A DNA stretch of 64,000 nucleotides from Hydractinia symbiolongicarpus (Eukaryota; Cnidaria; Hydrozoa; Anthoathecata; Hydractiniidae). The notes under the pieces were generated by a model that had not been told where the DNA came from, did not search any database, and saw only the letters and a program-made list of their open reading frames with translations. How positions within the stretch are numbered: position 1 is the stretch's first letter; each line of letters opens with the position of its first letter. Shown here piece by piece: positions 48,601 through 61,470 of this stretch. Both the position numbers and the translations under genes were made by a program. Where the stretch lies: positions 186,001 through 250,000 of the forward strand of contig NC_079879.1 of assembly GCF_029227915.1 (NCBI RefSeq). Reading direction: 5' to 3'.

Positions 48601-50510
48601 TTGACCCGTATAGTCGAATGAATACAAAGAAAGTAAACTGGGAGTAAACTCATTTCCCGAACGATTTTTTAAATTATTTTTTCACCACTAAAACGCATGA
48701 GACTTGTAGTTTTCAAAAGTGATTTCATTTTTGATGAGACGCTGAATAAAAGGAGTTTAATCGCCGGCAAACGAAAACCCGCGATTTCCCGTAAATCCCG
48801 GACCCGGCCCGTATAGTCAAAAGTATACAAATAAAGTACGCAGGGAGTAAACTCATTTCCCGAACGATTTTTTAAATTATTTTTTCACTACTAAAACGCA
48901 TGAGACTTGTAGTTTTCAAAAATGATTTCATTTTTGATGAGACGCTGAATAAAAGGAGTTTAATCGCCGGCAAACGAAAACCCGCGATTTGCCGTAAATC
49001 CCGGGCTTGACCCGTATAGTCGAATGTATGCAAAGAAAGTAAACTGGGAGTAAACTCATTTCCCGAACGATTCTTTAAATTATTTTTTCACCACTAAAAC
49101 GCATGAGACTTGTAGTTTTTAAAAGTGATTTCATTTTTGATGAGACGCTGAATAAAAGGAGTTTAATCGCCGGCAAACGAAAACCCGCGATTTCCCGTAA
49201 ATCCCTGACCCGGCCCGTATAGTCAAAAGTATACAAGGAAAGTACGCAGGGAGTAAACTCATTTCCCGAACGATTCTTTAAATTATTTTTTCACCACTAA
49301 AACGCATGAGACTTGTAGTTTTCAAAAGTGATTTCATTTTTGATGAGACGCTGAATAAAAGGAGTTTAATCGCCGGCAAACAAAAACCCGCGATTTCCCG
49401 TAAATCCCGGACCCGGCCCGTATAGTCAAAAGTATACAAGGAAAGTACGCAGGGAGTAAACTCATTTCCCGAACGATTCTTTAAATTATTTTTTCACCAC
49501 TAAAACGCATGAGACTTGTAGTTTTCAAAAGTGATTTAATTTTTGATGAGACGCTGAATAAAACGAGTTTAATCGCCGGCAAACGAAAACCCGCGATTTC
49601 CCGTAAATCCCGGACCCGGCCCGTATAGTCAAAAGTATACAAATAAAGTACGCAGGGAGTAAACTCATTTCCCGAACGATTTTTTAAATTATTTTTTCAC
49701 CACTAAAACGCATGAGACTTGTAGTTTTCAAAAATGATTTCATTTTTGATGAGACGCTGAATAAAAGGAGTTTAATTGCCGGCAAACGAAAACCCGCGAT
49801 TTGCCGTAAATCCCGGGCTTGACCCGTATTGTCGAATGTATACAAAGAAAGTAAACTGGGAGTAAACTCATTTCCCGAACGATTTTTTAAATTAATTTTT
49901 TACCACTAAAACGCATAAGACCTTTAGTTTTCAAAAACGATTTCATTTTTGATGAGACGCTGAATAAAAGGAGTTTAATCGCCGGCAAACGAAAACCCGC
50001 GATTTGCCGTAAATCCCGGGCTTGACCCGTATAGTCGAATGTATGCAAAGAAAGTAAACTGGGAGTAAACTCATTTCCCGAACGATTCTTTAAATTATTT
50101 TTTCACCACTAAAACGCATGAGACTTGTAGTTTTTAAAAGTGATTTCATTTTTGATGAGACGCTGAATAAAAGGAGTTTAATCGCCGGCAAACGAAAACC
50201 CGCGATTTCCCGTAAATCCCTGACCCGGCCCGTATAGTCAAAAGTATACAAGGAAAGTACGCAGGGAGTAAACTCATTTCCCGAACGATTCTTTAAATTA
50301 TTTTTTCACCACTAAAACGCATGAGACTTGTAGTTTTCAAAAGTGATTTCATTTTTGATGAGACGCTGAATAAAAGGAGTTTAATCGCCGGCAAACAAAA
50401 ACCCGCGATTTCCCGTAAATCCCGGACCCGGCCCGTATAGTCAAAAGTATACAAGGAAAGTACGCAGGGAGTAAACTCATTTCCCGAACGATTCTTTAAA
50501 TTATTTTTTC
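45640..50510. repeat. 24-monomer tandem duplication, copy B (4,871 bp)
   Basis: It repeats copy A monomer for monomer. Even rare variants recur: ACCAGT starts, TTGCAGG, ACACAGAG, CAATCCTGGG-type changes, CCCGTATTGTCG, GACCTTTAG and GAATGAATAC. The offset is 4,872 before the single-base difference and 4,871 after it. The left junction lies between 45619 (a C/T difference from copy A's flank) and 45640. The right junction lies before 50534, where CTTGTAG replaces CTTGTCG. Such near-identity implies a very recent event, or a duplication introduced during assembly. Confidence 0.93.
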
Positions 50511-50916
50511 ACCACTAAAACGCATGAGACTTGTAGTTTTCAAAAGTGATTTAATTTTTGATGAGACGCTGAATAAAACGAGTTTAATCGCCGGCAAACG
50601 AAAACCCGCGATTTCCCGTAAATCCCGGACCCGGCCCGTATAGTCAAAAGTATACAAATAAAGTACGCAGGGAGTAAACTCATTTCCCGAACGATTTTTT
50701 AAATTATTTTTTCACCACTAAAACGCATGAGACTTGTAGTTTTCAAAAATGATTTCATTTTTGATGAGACGCTGAATAAAAGGAGTTTAATTGCCGGCAA
50801 ACGAAAACCCGCGATTTGCCGTAAATCCCGGGCTTGACCCGTATAGTCGAATGTATACAAAGAAAGTAAACTGGGAGTAAACTCATTTCCCGAACGATTT
50901 TTTAAATTAATTTTTT
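48887..50916. repeat. Pentamer higher-order repeat, two tandem copies of 1,015 bp
   Basis: 48887-49901 and 49902-50916 share the GAATGTATGC markers at 49022 and 50037. The first monomer of the second copy has GACCTTTAG and TAATTTTTTACC upstream, so it is a hybrid with a CATAAG monomer. The last monomer differs between copies (CCCGTATTGTCG at 49822 against CCCGTATAGTCG near 50838). Because the second copy crosses the 50510 boundary, the pentamer existed before the 24-monomer duplication. Confidence 0.85.
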
Positions 50917-51728
50917 ACCACTAAAACGCATAAGACCTTTAGTTTTCAAAAACGATTTCATTTTTGATGAGACGCTGAATAAAAGGAGTTTAATCTCCGG
51001 CAAACGAAAACCCGCGATTTCCCGTAAATCCCGGACGCGGCCCGTATAGTCAAAAGTATACAAGGAAAGTACGCAAGGAGTAAACTCATTTCCCGATCGA
51101 TTCTTTAAATTATTTTTTCACCGCTAAAACGCATGAGACTTGTAGTTTTTAAAAGTGATTTCATTTTTGATGAGACGCTGAATAAAAGGAGTTTAATCGC
51201 CGGCAAACGAAAACCCGCGATTTCCCGTAAATCCCGGCCCCGGCCCGTATAGTCAAAAGTATACAAGGAAAGTACGCAGGGAGTAAACTCATTTCCCGAA
51301 CGATTCTTTAAATTATTTTTTCACCACTAAAACGCATGAGACTTGTAGTTTTCAAAAGTGATTTCATTTTTGATGAGACGCTGAATAAAAGGACTTTAAT
51401 CGCCGGCAAACGAAAACCCGCGATATCCCGTAAATCCCGGACCCGGCCCGTATAGTCAAAAGTATACAAATAAAGTACGCAGGGAGTAAACTCATTTCCC
51501 GAACGATTTTTTAAATTAATTTTTCACCACTAAAACGCATGAGACTTGTAGTTTTCAAAAATGATTTCATTTTTGATGAGACGCTGAATAAAAGGAGTTT
51601 AATCTCCGGCAAACGAAAACCCGCGATTTCCCGTAAATCCCGGACTCGGCCCGTATAGTCAAAAGTATACAAGGAAAGTACGCAGGGAGTAAACTCATTT
51701 CCCGAACGATTCTTTAAATTATTTTTTC
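50511..51728. repeat. Hexamer higher-order repeat, copy 1 (1,218 bp)
   Basis: Six monomers of 203 bp (50511, 50714, 50917, 51120, 51323, 51526). Markers: GATTTAATTTTTG with AAAACGAG; TTTAATTGCCGG beta core; GACCTTTAG with GGACGCGG (51034) and GCAAGGAG; ACCGCT start; AAGGACTTTAATCG with CGATATCCCG; GGACTCGG. The first two monomers continue the pentamer's last two, so hexamer and pentamer share members. Confidence 0.9.
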
Positions 51729-52946
51729 ACCACTAAAACGCATGAGACTTGTAGTTTTCAAAAGTTATTTAATTTTTGATGAGACGCTGAATAAAACGAG
51801 TTTAATCGCCGGCAAACGAAAACCCGCGATTTCCCGTAAATCCCGGACCCGGCCCGTATAGTCAAAAGTATACAAATAAAGTACGCAGGGAGTAAACTCA
51901 TTTCCCGAACGATTTTTTAAATTATTTTTTCACCACTAAAACGCATGAGACTTGTAGTTTTCAAAAATGATTTCATTTTTGATGGGACGCTGAATAAAAG
52001 GAGTTTAATTGCCGGCAAACGAAAACCCGCGATTTGCCGTAAATCCCGGGCTTGACCCGTATAGTCGAATGTATACAAAGAAAGTAAACTGGGAGTAAAC
52101 TCATTTCCCGAACGATTTTTTAAATTAATTTTTTACCACTAAAACGCATAAGACCTTTAGTTTTCAAAAACGATTTCATTTTTGATGAGACGCTGAATAA
52201 AAGGAGTTTAATCTCCGGCAAACGAAAACCCGCGATTTCCCGTAAATCCCGGACGCGGCCCGTATAGTCAAAAGTATACAAGGAAAGTACGCAAGGAGTA
52301 AACTCATTTCCCGATCGATTCTTTAAATTATTTTTTCACCGCTAAAACGCATGAGACTTGTAGTTTTTAAAAGTGATTTCATTTTTGATGAGACGCTGAA
52401 TAAAAGGAGTTTAATCGCCGGCAAACGAAAACCCGCGATTTCCCGTAAATCCCGGCCCCGGCCCGTATAGTCAAAAGTATACAAGGAAAGTACGCAGGGA
52501 GTAAACTCATTTCCCGAACGATTCTTTAAATTATTTTTTCACCACTAAAACGCATGAGACTTGTAGTTTTCAAAAGTGATTTCATTTTTGATGAGACGCT
52601 GAATAAAAGGACTTTAATCGCCGGCAAACGAAAACCCGCGATATCCCGTAAATCCCGGACCCGGCCCGTATAGTCAAAAGTATACAAATAAAGTACGCAG
52701 GGAGTAAACTCATTTCCCGAACGATTTTTTAAATTAATTTTTCACCACTAAAACGCATGAGACTTGTAGTTTTCAAAAATGATTTCATTTTTGATGAGAC
52801 GCTGAATAAAAGGAGTTTAATCTCCGGCAAACGAAAACCCGCGATTTCCCGTAAATCCCGGACTCGGCCCGTATAGTCAAAAGTAAACAAATAAAGTACA
52901 CAGAGAGTAAACTCATTTCCCGAACGATTCTTTAAATTATTTTTTC
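51729..52946. repeat. Hexamer higher-order repeat, copy 2 (1,218 bp)
   Basis: Same order and length as copy 1; GGACGCGG recurs at 52252. Differences: AAAGTTATTTAATT near 51770, GATGGGACG near 51981, and the last monomer (52744), which ends AGTAAACAAATAAAG with ACACAGAG, as in the monomer at 41377, instead of AGTATACAAGGAAAG. A relative of the GGACGCGG monomer is found once more at 55787 (marker at 55904). Confidence 0.9.
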
Positions 52947-55900
52947 ACCACTAAAACGCACGAGACTTGTAGTTTTCAAAAATGATTTCATTTTTGATGA
53001 GACGCGGAATAAAAGAAGTTTAATCGCCGGCAAACGAAAACCCGCGATTTCCCGTAAATTCCGGGCTTGGCGCGTATAGTCGAATGTAAACAAAGAAAGA
53101 ACCCAGGGAGTAAACTCATTTCCCGAACGATTTTTTAAATTAATTTTTTACCACTAAAACGCATAAGACTTGCAGTTTTCAAAAACGATTTCATTTTTGA
53201 TGAGACGCTGAATAAAAGGTGTTTAATCTCCGGCAAACGAAAACCCGCGATTTCCCGTAAATCCCGGACCCGGCTCGTATAGTCAAAAGTATACAAATAA
53301 AGTACGCAGGGAGTAAACTCATTTCCCGAACGAATTTTTAAATTATTTTTTCACCACTAAAACGCATGAGACTTGTAGTTTTCAAAAATGATTTCATTTT
53401 TGATGAGACGCTGAATAAAAGGAGTTTAATCGCCGGCAAACGAAAACCCGCGATTTCCCGTAAATCCCGGACCCGGCTCATATAGTCAAAAGTATATAAA
53501 TAAAGTACGCAGGGAGTAAACTCATTTCCCGAACGATTTTTTAAATTAATTTTTTACCACTAAAACGCATAAGACTTGTAGTTTTCAAAAACGATTTCAT
53601 TTTTGATGAAACGCTGAATAAAAGGAATTTATTCTCCGGCAAACGAAAACCCGCGATTTCCCGTATATCCCGGACCCGGCCCGTATAGTCAAAAGTATAC
53701 AAGGAAAGTACGCAGGGAGTAAACTCATTTCCCGAACGATTCTTTAAATTATTTTTTCACCACTAAAACGCATGAGACTTGTAGTTTTCAAAAGTGATTT
53801 CATTTTGATGAGACGCTGAATAAAAGGAGTTTAATCGCCGGCAAACAAAAACCCGCGATTTTCCGTAAATCCCGGACCCGGCCCGTATAGTCAAAGGTAT
53901 ACAAGGAAAGTACGCAGGGAGTAAACTCAATTCCCGAACGATTTTTAAATTATTTTTTCACCACTAAAACGCATGAGACTTGTAGTTTTCAAAAGTGATT
54001 TCATTTTTGATGACACGCTGAATAAAAGGAGTTTAATCGCCGGCAAACGAAAACCCGCGATTTCCCGTAAATCCCGGACCCGGCCCGTATAGTCAAAAGT
54101 ATACAAATAAAGTACGCAGGGAGTAAACTCATTTCCCGAACGATTTTTTAAATTATTTTTTCACCACTAAAACGCATGAGACTTGTAGTTTTCAAAAATG
54201 ATTTCATTTTTGATGAGACGCTGAATAAAAGGAGTTTAATCGCCGGCAAACGAAAACCCGCGATTTGCCGTAAATCCCGGGCTTGACCCGTATAGTCGAA
54301 TGTATACAAAGAAAGTAAACTGGGAGTAAACTCATTTCCCGAACGATTTTTTAAATTATTTTTTCACCACTAAAACGCATGAGACTTGTAGTTTTCAAAA
54401 ATGATTTCATTTTTGATGAGACGCTGAATAAAAGGAGTTTAATCGCCGGCAAACAAAAACCCGCGATATGCCGTAAATCCCGGGCTTGACCCGTATAGTC
54501 GAATGTATGCAAAGAAAGTAAACTGGGAGTAAACTCATTTCCCGAACGATTTTTTAAATTAATTTTTTACCACTAAAACGCATAAGACTTATAGTTTTCA
54601 AAAACGATTTCATTTTTGATGAGACGCTGAATAAAAGGAGTTTAATCTCCGGCAAACGAAAACCCGCGATTTCCCGTAAATCCCGGACCCGGCCCGTATA
54701 GTCAAAAGTATACAAGGAAAGTACGCAGGGAGTAAACTGATTTCCCGATCGATTCTTTAAATTATTTTTTCACCACTAAAACGCATGAGACTTGTAGTTT
54801 TTAAAAGTGATTTCATTTTTGATGAGACGCTGAATAAAAGGAGTTTAATCGCCGGCAAACGAAAACCCGCGATTTCCCGTAAATCCCTGACCCGGCCCGT
54901 ATAGTCAAAAGTATACAAGGAAAGTACGCAGGGAGTAAATTCATTTCCCGATCGATTCTTTAAATTATTTTTTCACCACTAAAACGCATGAGACTTGTAG
55001 TTTTTAAAGGTGATTTCATTTTTGATGAGACGCTGAATAAAAGGAGTTTAATCGCCGGCAAACGAAAACCCGCGATTTCCCGTAAATCCCTGACCCGGCC
55101 CGTATAGTCAAAAGTATACAAGGAAAGTACGCAGGCAGTAAACTCATTTCCCGAACGATTCTTTAAATTATTTTTTCACCACTAAAACGCATGAGACTTG
55201 TAGTTTTCGAAAGTGATTTCATTTTTGATGAGACGCTGAATAAAAGGAGTTTAATCGCCGGCAAACAAAAACCCGCGATTTCCCGTAAATCCCGGACCCG
55301 GCCCGTATAGTCAAAAGTATACAAGGAAAGTACGCAGGGAGTAAACTCATTTCCCGAACGATTCTTTAAATTATTCTTTCACCACTAAAACGCATGAAAC
55401 TTGTAGTTTTCAAAAGTGATTTCATTTTTGATGAGACGCTGAATAAAAGGAGTTTATTCGCCGGCAAACGAAAACCCGCGATTTCCCGTAAATCCCGGAC
55501 CCGGCCCGTATAGTCAAAAGTATACAAATAAAGTACGCAGGGAGTAAACTCATTTCCCGAACGATTTTTTAAATTATTTTTTCACCACTAAAACGCATGA
55601 GACTTGTAGTTTTCAAAAATGATTTCATTTTTGATGAGTCGCTGAATAAAAGGAGTTTAATCGCCGGCAAACGAAAACCCGCGATTTGCCGTAAATCCCG
55701 GGCTTGACCCGTATAGTCGAATGTATACAAAGAAAGTAAACTGGGAGTAAACTCATTTCCCGAACGATTTTTTAAATTAATTTTTTACCACCAAAACGCA
55801 TAAGACTTGTAGTTTTCAAAAACGATTTCATTTTTGATGAGACGCTGAATAAAAGGAGTTTAATCTCCGGCAAACGAAAACCCGCGATTTCCCGTAAATC

Positions 55901-57004
55901 CCGGACGCGGCCCGTATAGTCAAAAGTATACAAGGAAAGTACGCAAGGAGTAAACTCATTTCCCGATCGATTCTTTAAATTATTTTTTCACCACTAAAAC
56001 GCATGAGACTTGTAGTTTTTAAAAGTGATTTCATTTTTGATGAGACGCTGAATAAAAGGAGTTTAATCGCCGGCAAACGAAAACCCGCGATTTCCGGTAA
56101 ATCCCTGACCCGGCCCGTATAGTCAAAAGTATACAAATAAAGTACGCAGGGAGTACACTCATTTCCCGAACGATTTTTTAAATTATTTTTTCACCACTAA
56201 AACGCATGAGACTTGTAGTTTTTAAAAGTGATTTCATTTTTGATGAGACGCTGAATAAAAGAAGTTTAATCGCCGGCAAACGAAAACCCGCGATTTCCCG
56301 TAAATCCCGGCCCCGGCCCGTATAGTCGAATGTAAACAAAGAAAGAACCCAGGGAGTAAACTCATTTCCCGAACGATTTTTTAAATTAATTTTTTACCAC
56401 TAAAACGCATAAGACTTGCAGTTTTCAAAAACGATTTCATTTTTGATGAGACGCTGAATAAAAGGTGTTTAATCTCCGGCAAACAAAAACCCGCGATTTC
56501 CCGTAAATCCCGGACCCGGCTCGTATAGTCAAAAGTATACAAATAAAGTACGCAGGGAGTAAACTCATTTCCCGAACGATTTTTTAAATTAATTTTTTAC
56601 CACTAAAACGCATAAGACTTGTAGTTTTCAAAAACGATTTCATTTTTGATGAAACGCTGAATAAAAGGAATTTAATCTCCGGCAAACGAAAACCCGCGAT
56701 TTCCCGTATATCCCGGACCCGGCCCGTATAGTCAAAAGTATACAAGGAAAGTACGCAGGGAGTAAACTCATTTCCCGAACGATTCTTTAAATTATTTTTT
56801 CACCACTAAAACGCATGAGACTTGTAGTTTTCAAAAGTGATTTCATTTTTGATGAGACGCTGAATAAAAGGAGTTTAATCGCCGGCAAACAAAAACCCGC
56901 GATTTTCCGTAAATCCCGGACCCGGCCCGTACAGTCAAAAGTATACAAGGAAAGTATGCAGGGAGTAAACTAATTTCCCGAACGATTTTTTAAATTATTT
57001 TTTC
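52947..57004. repeat. Mixed twenty-monomer block
   Basis: It starts with a gamma-core monomer (52947, ACGCACGAG) and a CATAAG/TTGCAG/AAGGTGTTT monomer (53150), both members of the later tetramer. 53556 and 56599 share GATGAAACG, AAGGAATTTA and CCCGTATATCCC with 41783 and 46654. 54772 and 54975 are near-identical neighbours (CCCGATCGATTC, CCCTGACCCGG), a single-monomer duplication. 56193 is a hybrid: CCCCGGCCCG joined to TCGAATGTAAAC. Small deletions (CATTTTGATG, GATTTTTAAATT) make 53759 only 201 bp; from 53960 onwards spacing is a constant 203. Confidence 0.85.
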
Positions 57005-59440
57005 ACCACTAAGACGCATGAGACTTGTAGTTTTCAAAAATGATTTCATTTTTGATGAGACGCGGAATAAAAGAAGTTTAATCGCCGGCAAACGAAAACC
57101 CGCGATTTCCCGTAAATTCCGGGCTTGGCGCGTATAGTCGAATGTAAACAAAGAAAGAACCCAGGGAGTAAACTCATTTCCCGAACGATTTTTTAAATTA
57201 ATTTTTTACCACTAAAACGCATAAGACTTGCAGTTTTCAAAAACGATTTCATTTTTGATGAGACGCTGAATAAAAGGTGTTTAATCTCCGGCAAACGAAA
57301 ACCCGCGATTTCCCGTAAATCCCGGACCCGGCTCGTATAGTCAAAAGTATACAAATAAAGTACGCAGGGAGTAAACTCATTTCCCGAACGATTTTTTAAA
57401 TTATTTTTTCACCACTAAAACGCATGAGACTTGTAGTTTTCAAAAATGATTTCATTTTTGATGAGACGCTGAATAAAAGGAGTTTAATCACCGGCAAACA
57501 AAAACCCGCGATTTCCCGTAAATCCCGGACCCGGCCCGTATAGTCAAAAGTATACAAGGAAAGTACGCAGGGAGTAAACTCATTTCCCGAACGATTCTTT
57601 AAATTATTTTTTCACCACTAAAACGCATGAAACTTGTAGTTTTTAAAAGTGATTTCATTTTTGATGAGACGCTGAATAAAAGGAGTTTAATCTCCGGCAA
57701 ACGAAAACCCGCGATTTCCCGTAAATCCCGGACCCGGCCCGTACAGTCAAAAGTATACAAGGAAAGTATGCAGGGAGTAAACTAATTTCCCGAACGATTT
57801 TTTAAATTATTTTTTCACCACTAAGACGCATGAGACTTGTAGTTTTCAAAAATGATTTCATTTTTGATGAGACGCGGAATAAAAGAAGTTTAATCGCCGG
57901 CAAACGAAAACCCGCGATTTCCCGTAAATTCCGGACTTGGCGCGTATAGTCGAATGTAAACAAAGAAAGAACCCAGGGAGTAAACTCATTTCCCGAACGA
58001 TTTTTTAAATTAATTTTTTACCACTAAAACGCATAAGACTTGCAGTTTTCAAAAACGATTTCATTTTTGATGAGACGCTGAATAAAAGGTGTTTAATCTC
58101 CGGTAAACGAAAACCCGCGATTTCCCGTAAATCCCGGACCCGGCTCGTATAGTCAAAAGTATACAAATAAAGTACGCAGGGAGTAAACTCATTTCCCGAA
58201 CGATTTTTTAAATTATTTTTTCACCACTAAAACGCATGAGACTTGTAGTTTTCAAAAATGATTTCATTTTTGATGAGACGCTGAATAAAAGGAGTTTAAT
58301 CGCCGGCAAACAAAAACCCGCGATTTCCCGTAAATCCCGGACCCGGCCCGTATAGTCAAAAGTATACAAGGAAAGTACGCAGGGAGTAAACTCATTTCCC
58401 GAACGATTCTTTAAATTATTTTTTCACCACTAAAACGCATGAAACTTGTAGTTTTCAAAAGTGATTTCATTTTTGATGAGACGCTGAATAAAAGGAGTTT
58501 AATCTCCGGCAAACGAAAACCCGCGATTTCCCGTAAATCCCGGACCCGGCCCGTACAGTCAAAAGAATACAAGGAAAGTATGCAGTGAGTAAACTACTTT
58601 CCCGAACGATTTTTTAAATTATTTTTTCACCACTAAGACGCATGAGACTTGTAGTTTTCAAAAATGATTTCATTTTTGATGAGACGCGGAATAAAAGAAG
58701 TTTAATCGCCGGCAAACGAAAACCCTCGATTTCCCGTAAATTCCGGGCTTGGCGCGTATAGTCGAATGTAAACAAAGAAAGAACCCAGGGAGTAAACTCA
58801 TTTCCCGAACGATTCTTTAAATTAATTTTTTACCACTAAAACGCATAAGACTTGCAGTTTTCAAAAACGATTTCATTTTTGATGAGACGCTGAATAAAAG
58901 GTGTTTAATCTCCGGCAAACGAAAACCCGCGATTTCCCGTAAATCCCGGACCCGGCTCGTATAGTCAAAAGTATACAAATAAAGTACGCAGGGAGTAAAC
59001 TCATTTCCCGAACGATTTTTTAAATTATTTTTTCACCACTAAAACGCATGAGACTTGTAGTTTTCAAAAATGATTTCATTTTTGATGAGACGCTGAATAA
59101 AAGGAGTTTAATCGCCGGCAAACAAAAACCCGCGATTTCCCGTAAATCCCGGACCCGGCCCGTATAGTCAAAAGTATACAAGGAAAGTACGCAGGGAGTA
59201 AACTCATTTCCCGAACGATTCTTTAAATTATTTTTTCACCACTAAAACGCATGAAACTTGTAGTTTTCAAAAGTGATTTCATTTTTGATGAGACGCTGAA
59301 TAAAAGGAGTTTAATCGCCGGCAATCGAAAACCCGCGATTTCCCGTAAATCCCGGACCCGGCCCGTATAGTCAAAAGTATACAAATAAAGTACGCAGGGA
59401 GTAAACTCATTTCCCGAACGATTTTTTAAATTATTTTTTC
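57005..59440. repeat. Tetramer higher-order repeat, three copies of 812 bp
   Basis: 57005-57816, 57817-58628 and 58629-59440. Order: D1, AAGACG start, GACGCGGAAT and gamma core with GTAAAC; D2, CATAAG, TTGCAG, AAGGTGTTT, GGCTCG; D3, CAAACAAAAACC, ACAAGGAAAG; D4, ATGAAACTTG, CCCGTACAGTC, TATGCAGG, ACTAATTT. Copy 3 has a different fourth monomer (59238, GGCAATCG, CCCGTATAG). Private changes: GGACTTGGCGC in copy 2 D1, CCCTCGATTT in copy 3 D1, GTAAACTACTTT in copy 2 D4. Confidence 0.9.
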
Positions 59441-59846
59441 ACCACTAAAACGCATGAGACTTGTAGTTTTCAAAAGTGATTTCATTTTTGATGAGACGCT
59501 AAATAAAAGGAGTTTAATCGCCGGCAAACGAAAACCCGCGATTTGCCGTAAATCCCGGGCTTGACCCGTATAGTCGAATGTATACAAAGAAAGTAAACTG
59601 GGAGTAAACTCATTTCCCGAACGATTTTTTAAATTAATTTTTTACCACCAAAACGCATAAGACTTGTAGTTTTCAAAAACGATTTCATTTTTGATGAGAC
59701 GCTGAATAAAAGGAGTTTAATCTCCGGCAAACGAAAACCCGCGATTTCCCGTAAATCCCGGACCCGGCCCGTACAGTCAAAAGTATACAAGGAAAGTATG
59801 CAGGGAGTAAACTAATTTCCCGAACGATTTTTTAAATTATTTTTTC
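59441..59846. repeat. Two linker monomers
   Basis: 59441 has CGCTAAATAAAAGG and a beta core; 59644 has an ACCACC start, CATAAG and the D4-type tail (CCCGTACAGTC, TATGCAGG, ACTAATTT). This pair recurs as 61065 plus 61268 and as 62892 plus 63095, there with the ATGAAACTTG front. It is thus an alternative ending of the tetramer unit. Confidence 0.82.
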
Positions 59847-61470
59847 ACCACTAAGACGCATGAGACTTGTAGTTTTCAAAAATGATTTCATTTTTGATGA
59901 GACGCGGAATAAAAGAAGTTTAATCGCCGGCAAACGAAAACCCGCGATTTCCCGTAAATTCCGGGCTTGGCGCGTATAGTCGAATGTAAACAAAGAAAGA
60001 ACCCAGGGAGTAAACTCATTTCCCGAACGATTTTTTAAATTAATTTTTTACCACTAAAACGCATAAGACTTGTAGTTTTCAAAAATGATTTCATTTTTGA
60101 TGAGACGCGGAATAAAAGAAGTTTAATCGCCGGCAAACGAAAACCCGCGATTTCCCGTAAATCCCGGACCCGGCTCGTATAGTCAAAAGTATACAAATAA
60201 AGTACGCAGGGAGTAAACTCATTTCCCGAACGATTTTTTAAATTATTTTTTCACCACTAAAACGCATGAGACTTGTAATTTTCAAAAATGATTTCATTTT
60301 TGATGAGACGCTGAATAAAAGGAGTTTAATCGCCGGCAAACAAAAACCCGCGATTTCCCGTAAATCCCGGACCCGGCCCGTATAGTCAAAAGTATACAAG
60401 GAAAGTACGCAGAGAGTAAACTCATTTCCCGAACGATTCTTTAAATTATTTTTTCACCACTAAAACGCATGAAACTTGTAGTTTTCAAAAGTGATTTCAT
60501 TTTTGATGAGACGCTAAATAAAAGGAGTTTAATCGCCGGCAAACGAAAACCCGCGATTTGCCGTAAATCCCGGGCTTGACCCGTATAGTCGAATGTATAC
60601 AAAGAAAGTAAACTGGGAGTAAACTCATTTCCCGAACGATTTTTTAAATTAATTTTTTACCACCAAAACGCATAAGACTTGTAGTTTTCAAAAATGATTT
60701 CATTTTTGATGAGACGCGGAATAAAAGAAGTTTAATCGCCGGCAAACGAAAACCCGCGATTTCCCGTAAATCCCGGACCCGGCTCGTATAGTCAAAAGTA
60801 TACAAATAAAGTACGCAGGGAGTAAACTCATTTCCCGAACGATTTTTTAAATTATTTTTTCACCACTAAAACGCATGAGACTTGTAATTTTCAAAAATGA
60901 TTTCATTTTTGATGAGACGCTGAATAAAAGGAGTTTAATCGCCGGCAAACAAAAACCCGCGATTTCCCGTAAATCCCGGACCCGGCCCGTATAGTCAAAA
61001 GTATACAAGGAAAGTACGCAGAGAGTAAACTCATTTCCCGAACGATTCTTTAAATTATTTTTTCACCACTAAAACGCATGAAACTTGTAGTTTTCAAAAG
61101 TGATTTCATTTTTGATGAGACGCTAAATAAAAGGAGTTTAATCGCCGGCAAACGAAAACCCGCGATTTGCCGTAAATCCCGGGCTTGACCCGTATAGTCG
61201 AATGTATACAAAGAAAGTAAACTGGGAGTAAACTCATTTCCCGAACGATTTTTTAAATTAATTTTTTACCACCAAAACGCATAAGACTTGTAGTTTTCAA
61301 AAACGATTTCATTTTTGATGAGACGCTGAATAAAAGGAGTTTAATCTCCGGCAAACGAAAACCCGCGATTTCCCGTAAATCCCGGACCCGGCCCGTACAG
61401 TCAAAAGTATACAAGGAAAGTATGCAGGGAGTAAACTAATTTCCCGAACGATTTTTTAAATTATTTTTTC
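59847..61470. repeat. Expanded pentamer: eight monomers with an internal 609-bp duplication
   Basis: It begins with D1 (59847) and ends with the ACCACC/CCCGTACAG monomer (61268). In between, the three monomers 60050, 60253 and 60456 are repeated as 60659, 60862 and 61065. They carry GACGCGGAAT with GGCTCG; CTTGTAATTTTC with CAAACAAAAACC and GCAGAGAG; and ATGAAACTTG with GCTAAATAAAAGG. The unduplicated form of the same unit is 62283-63297. The length difference, 1,624 against 1,015, is exactly 609. Confidence 0.9.
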
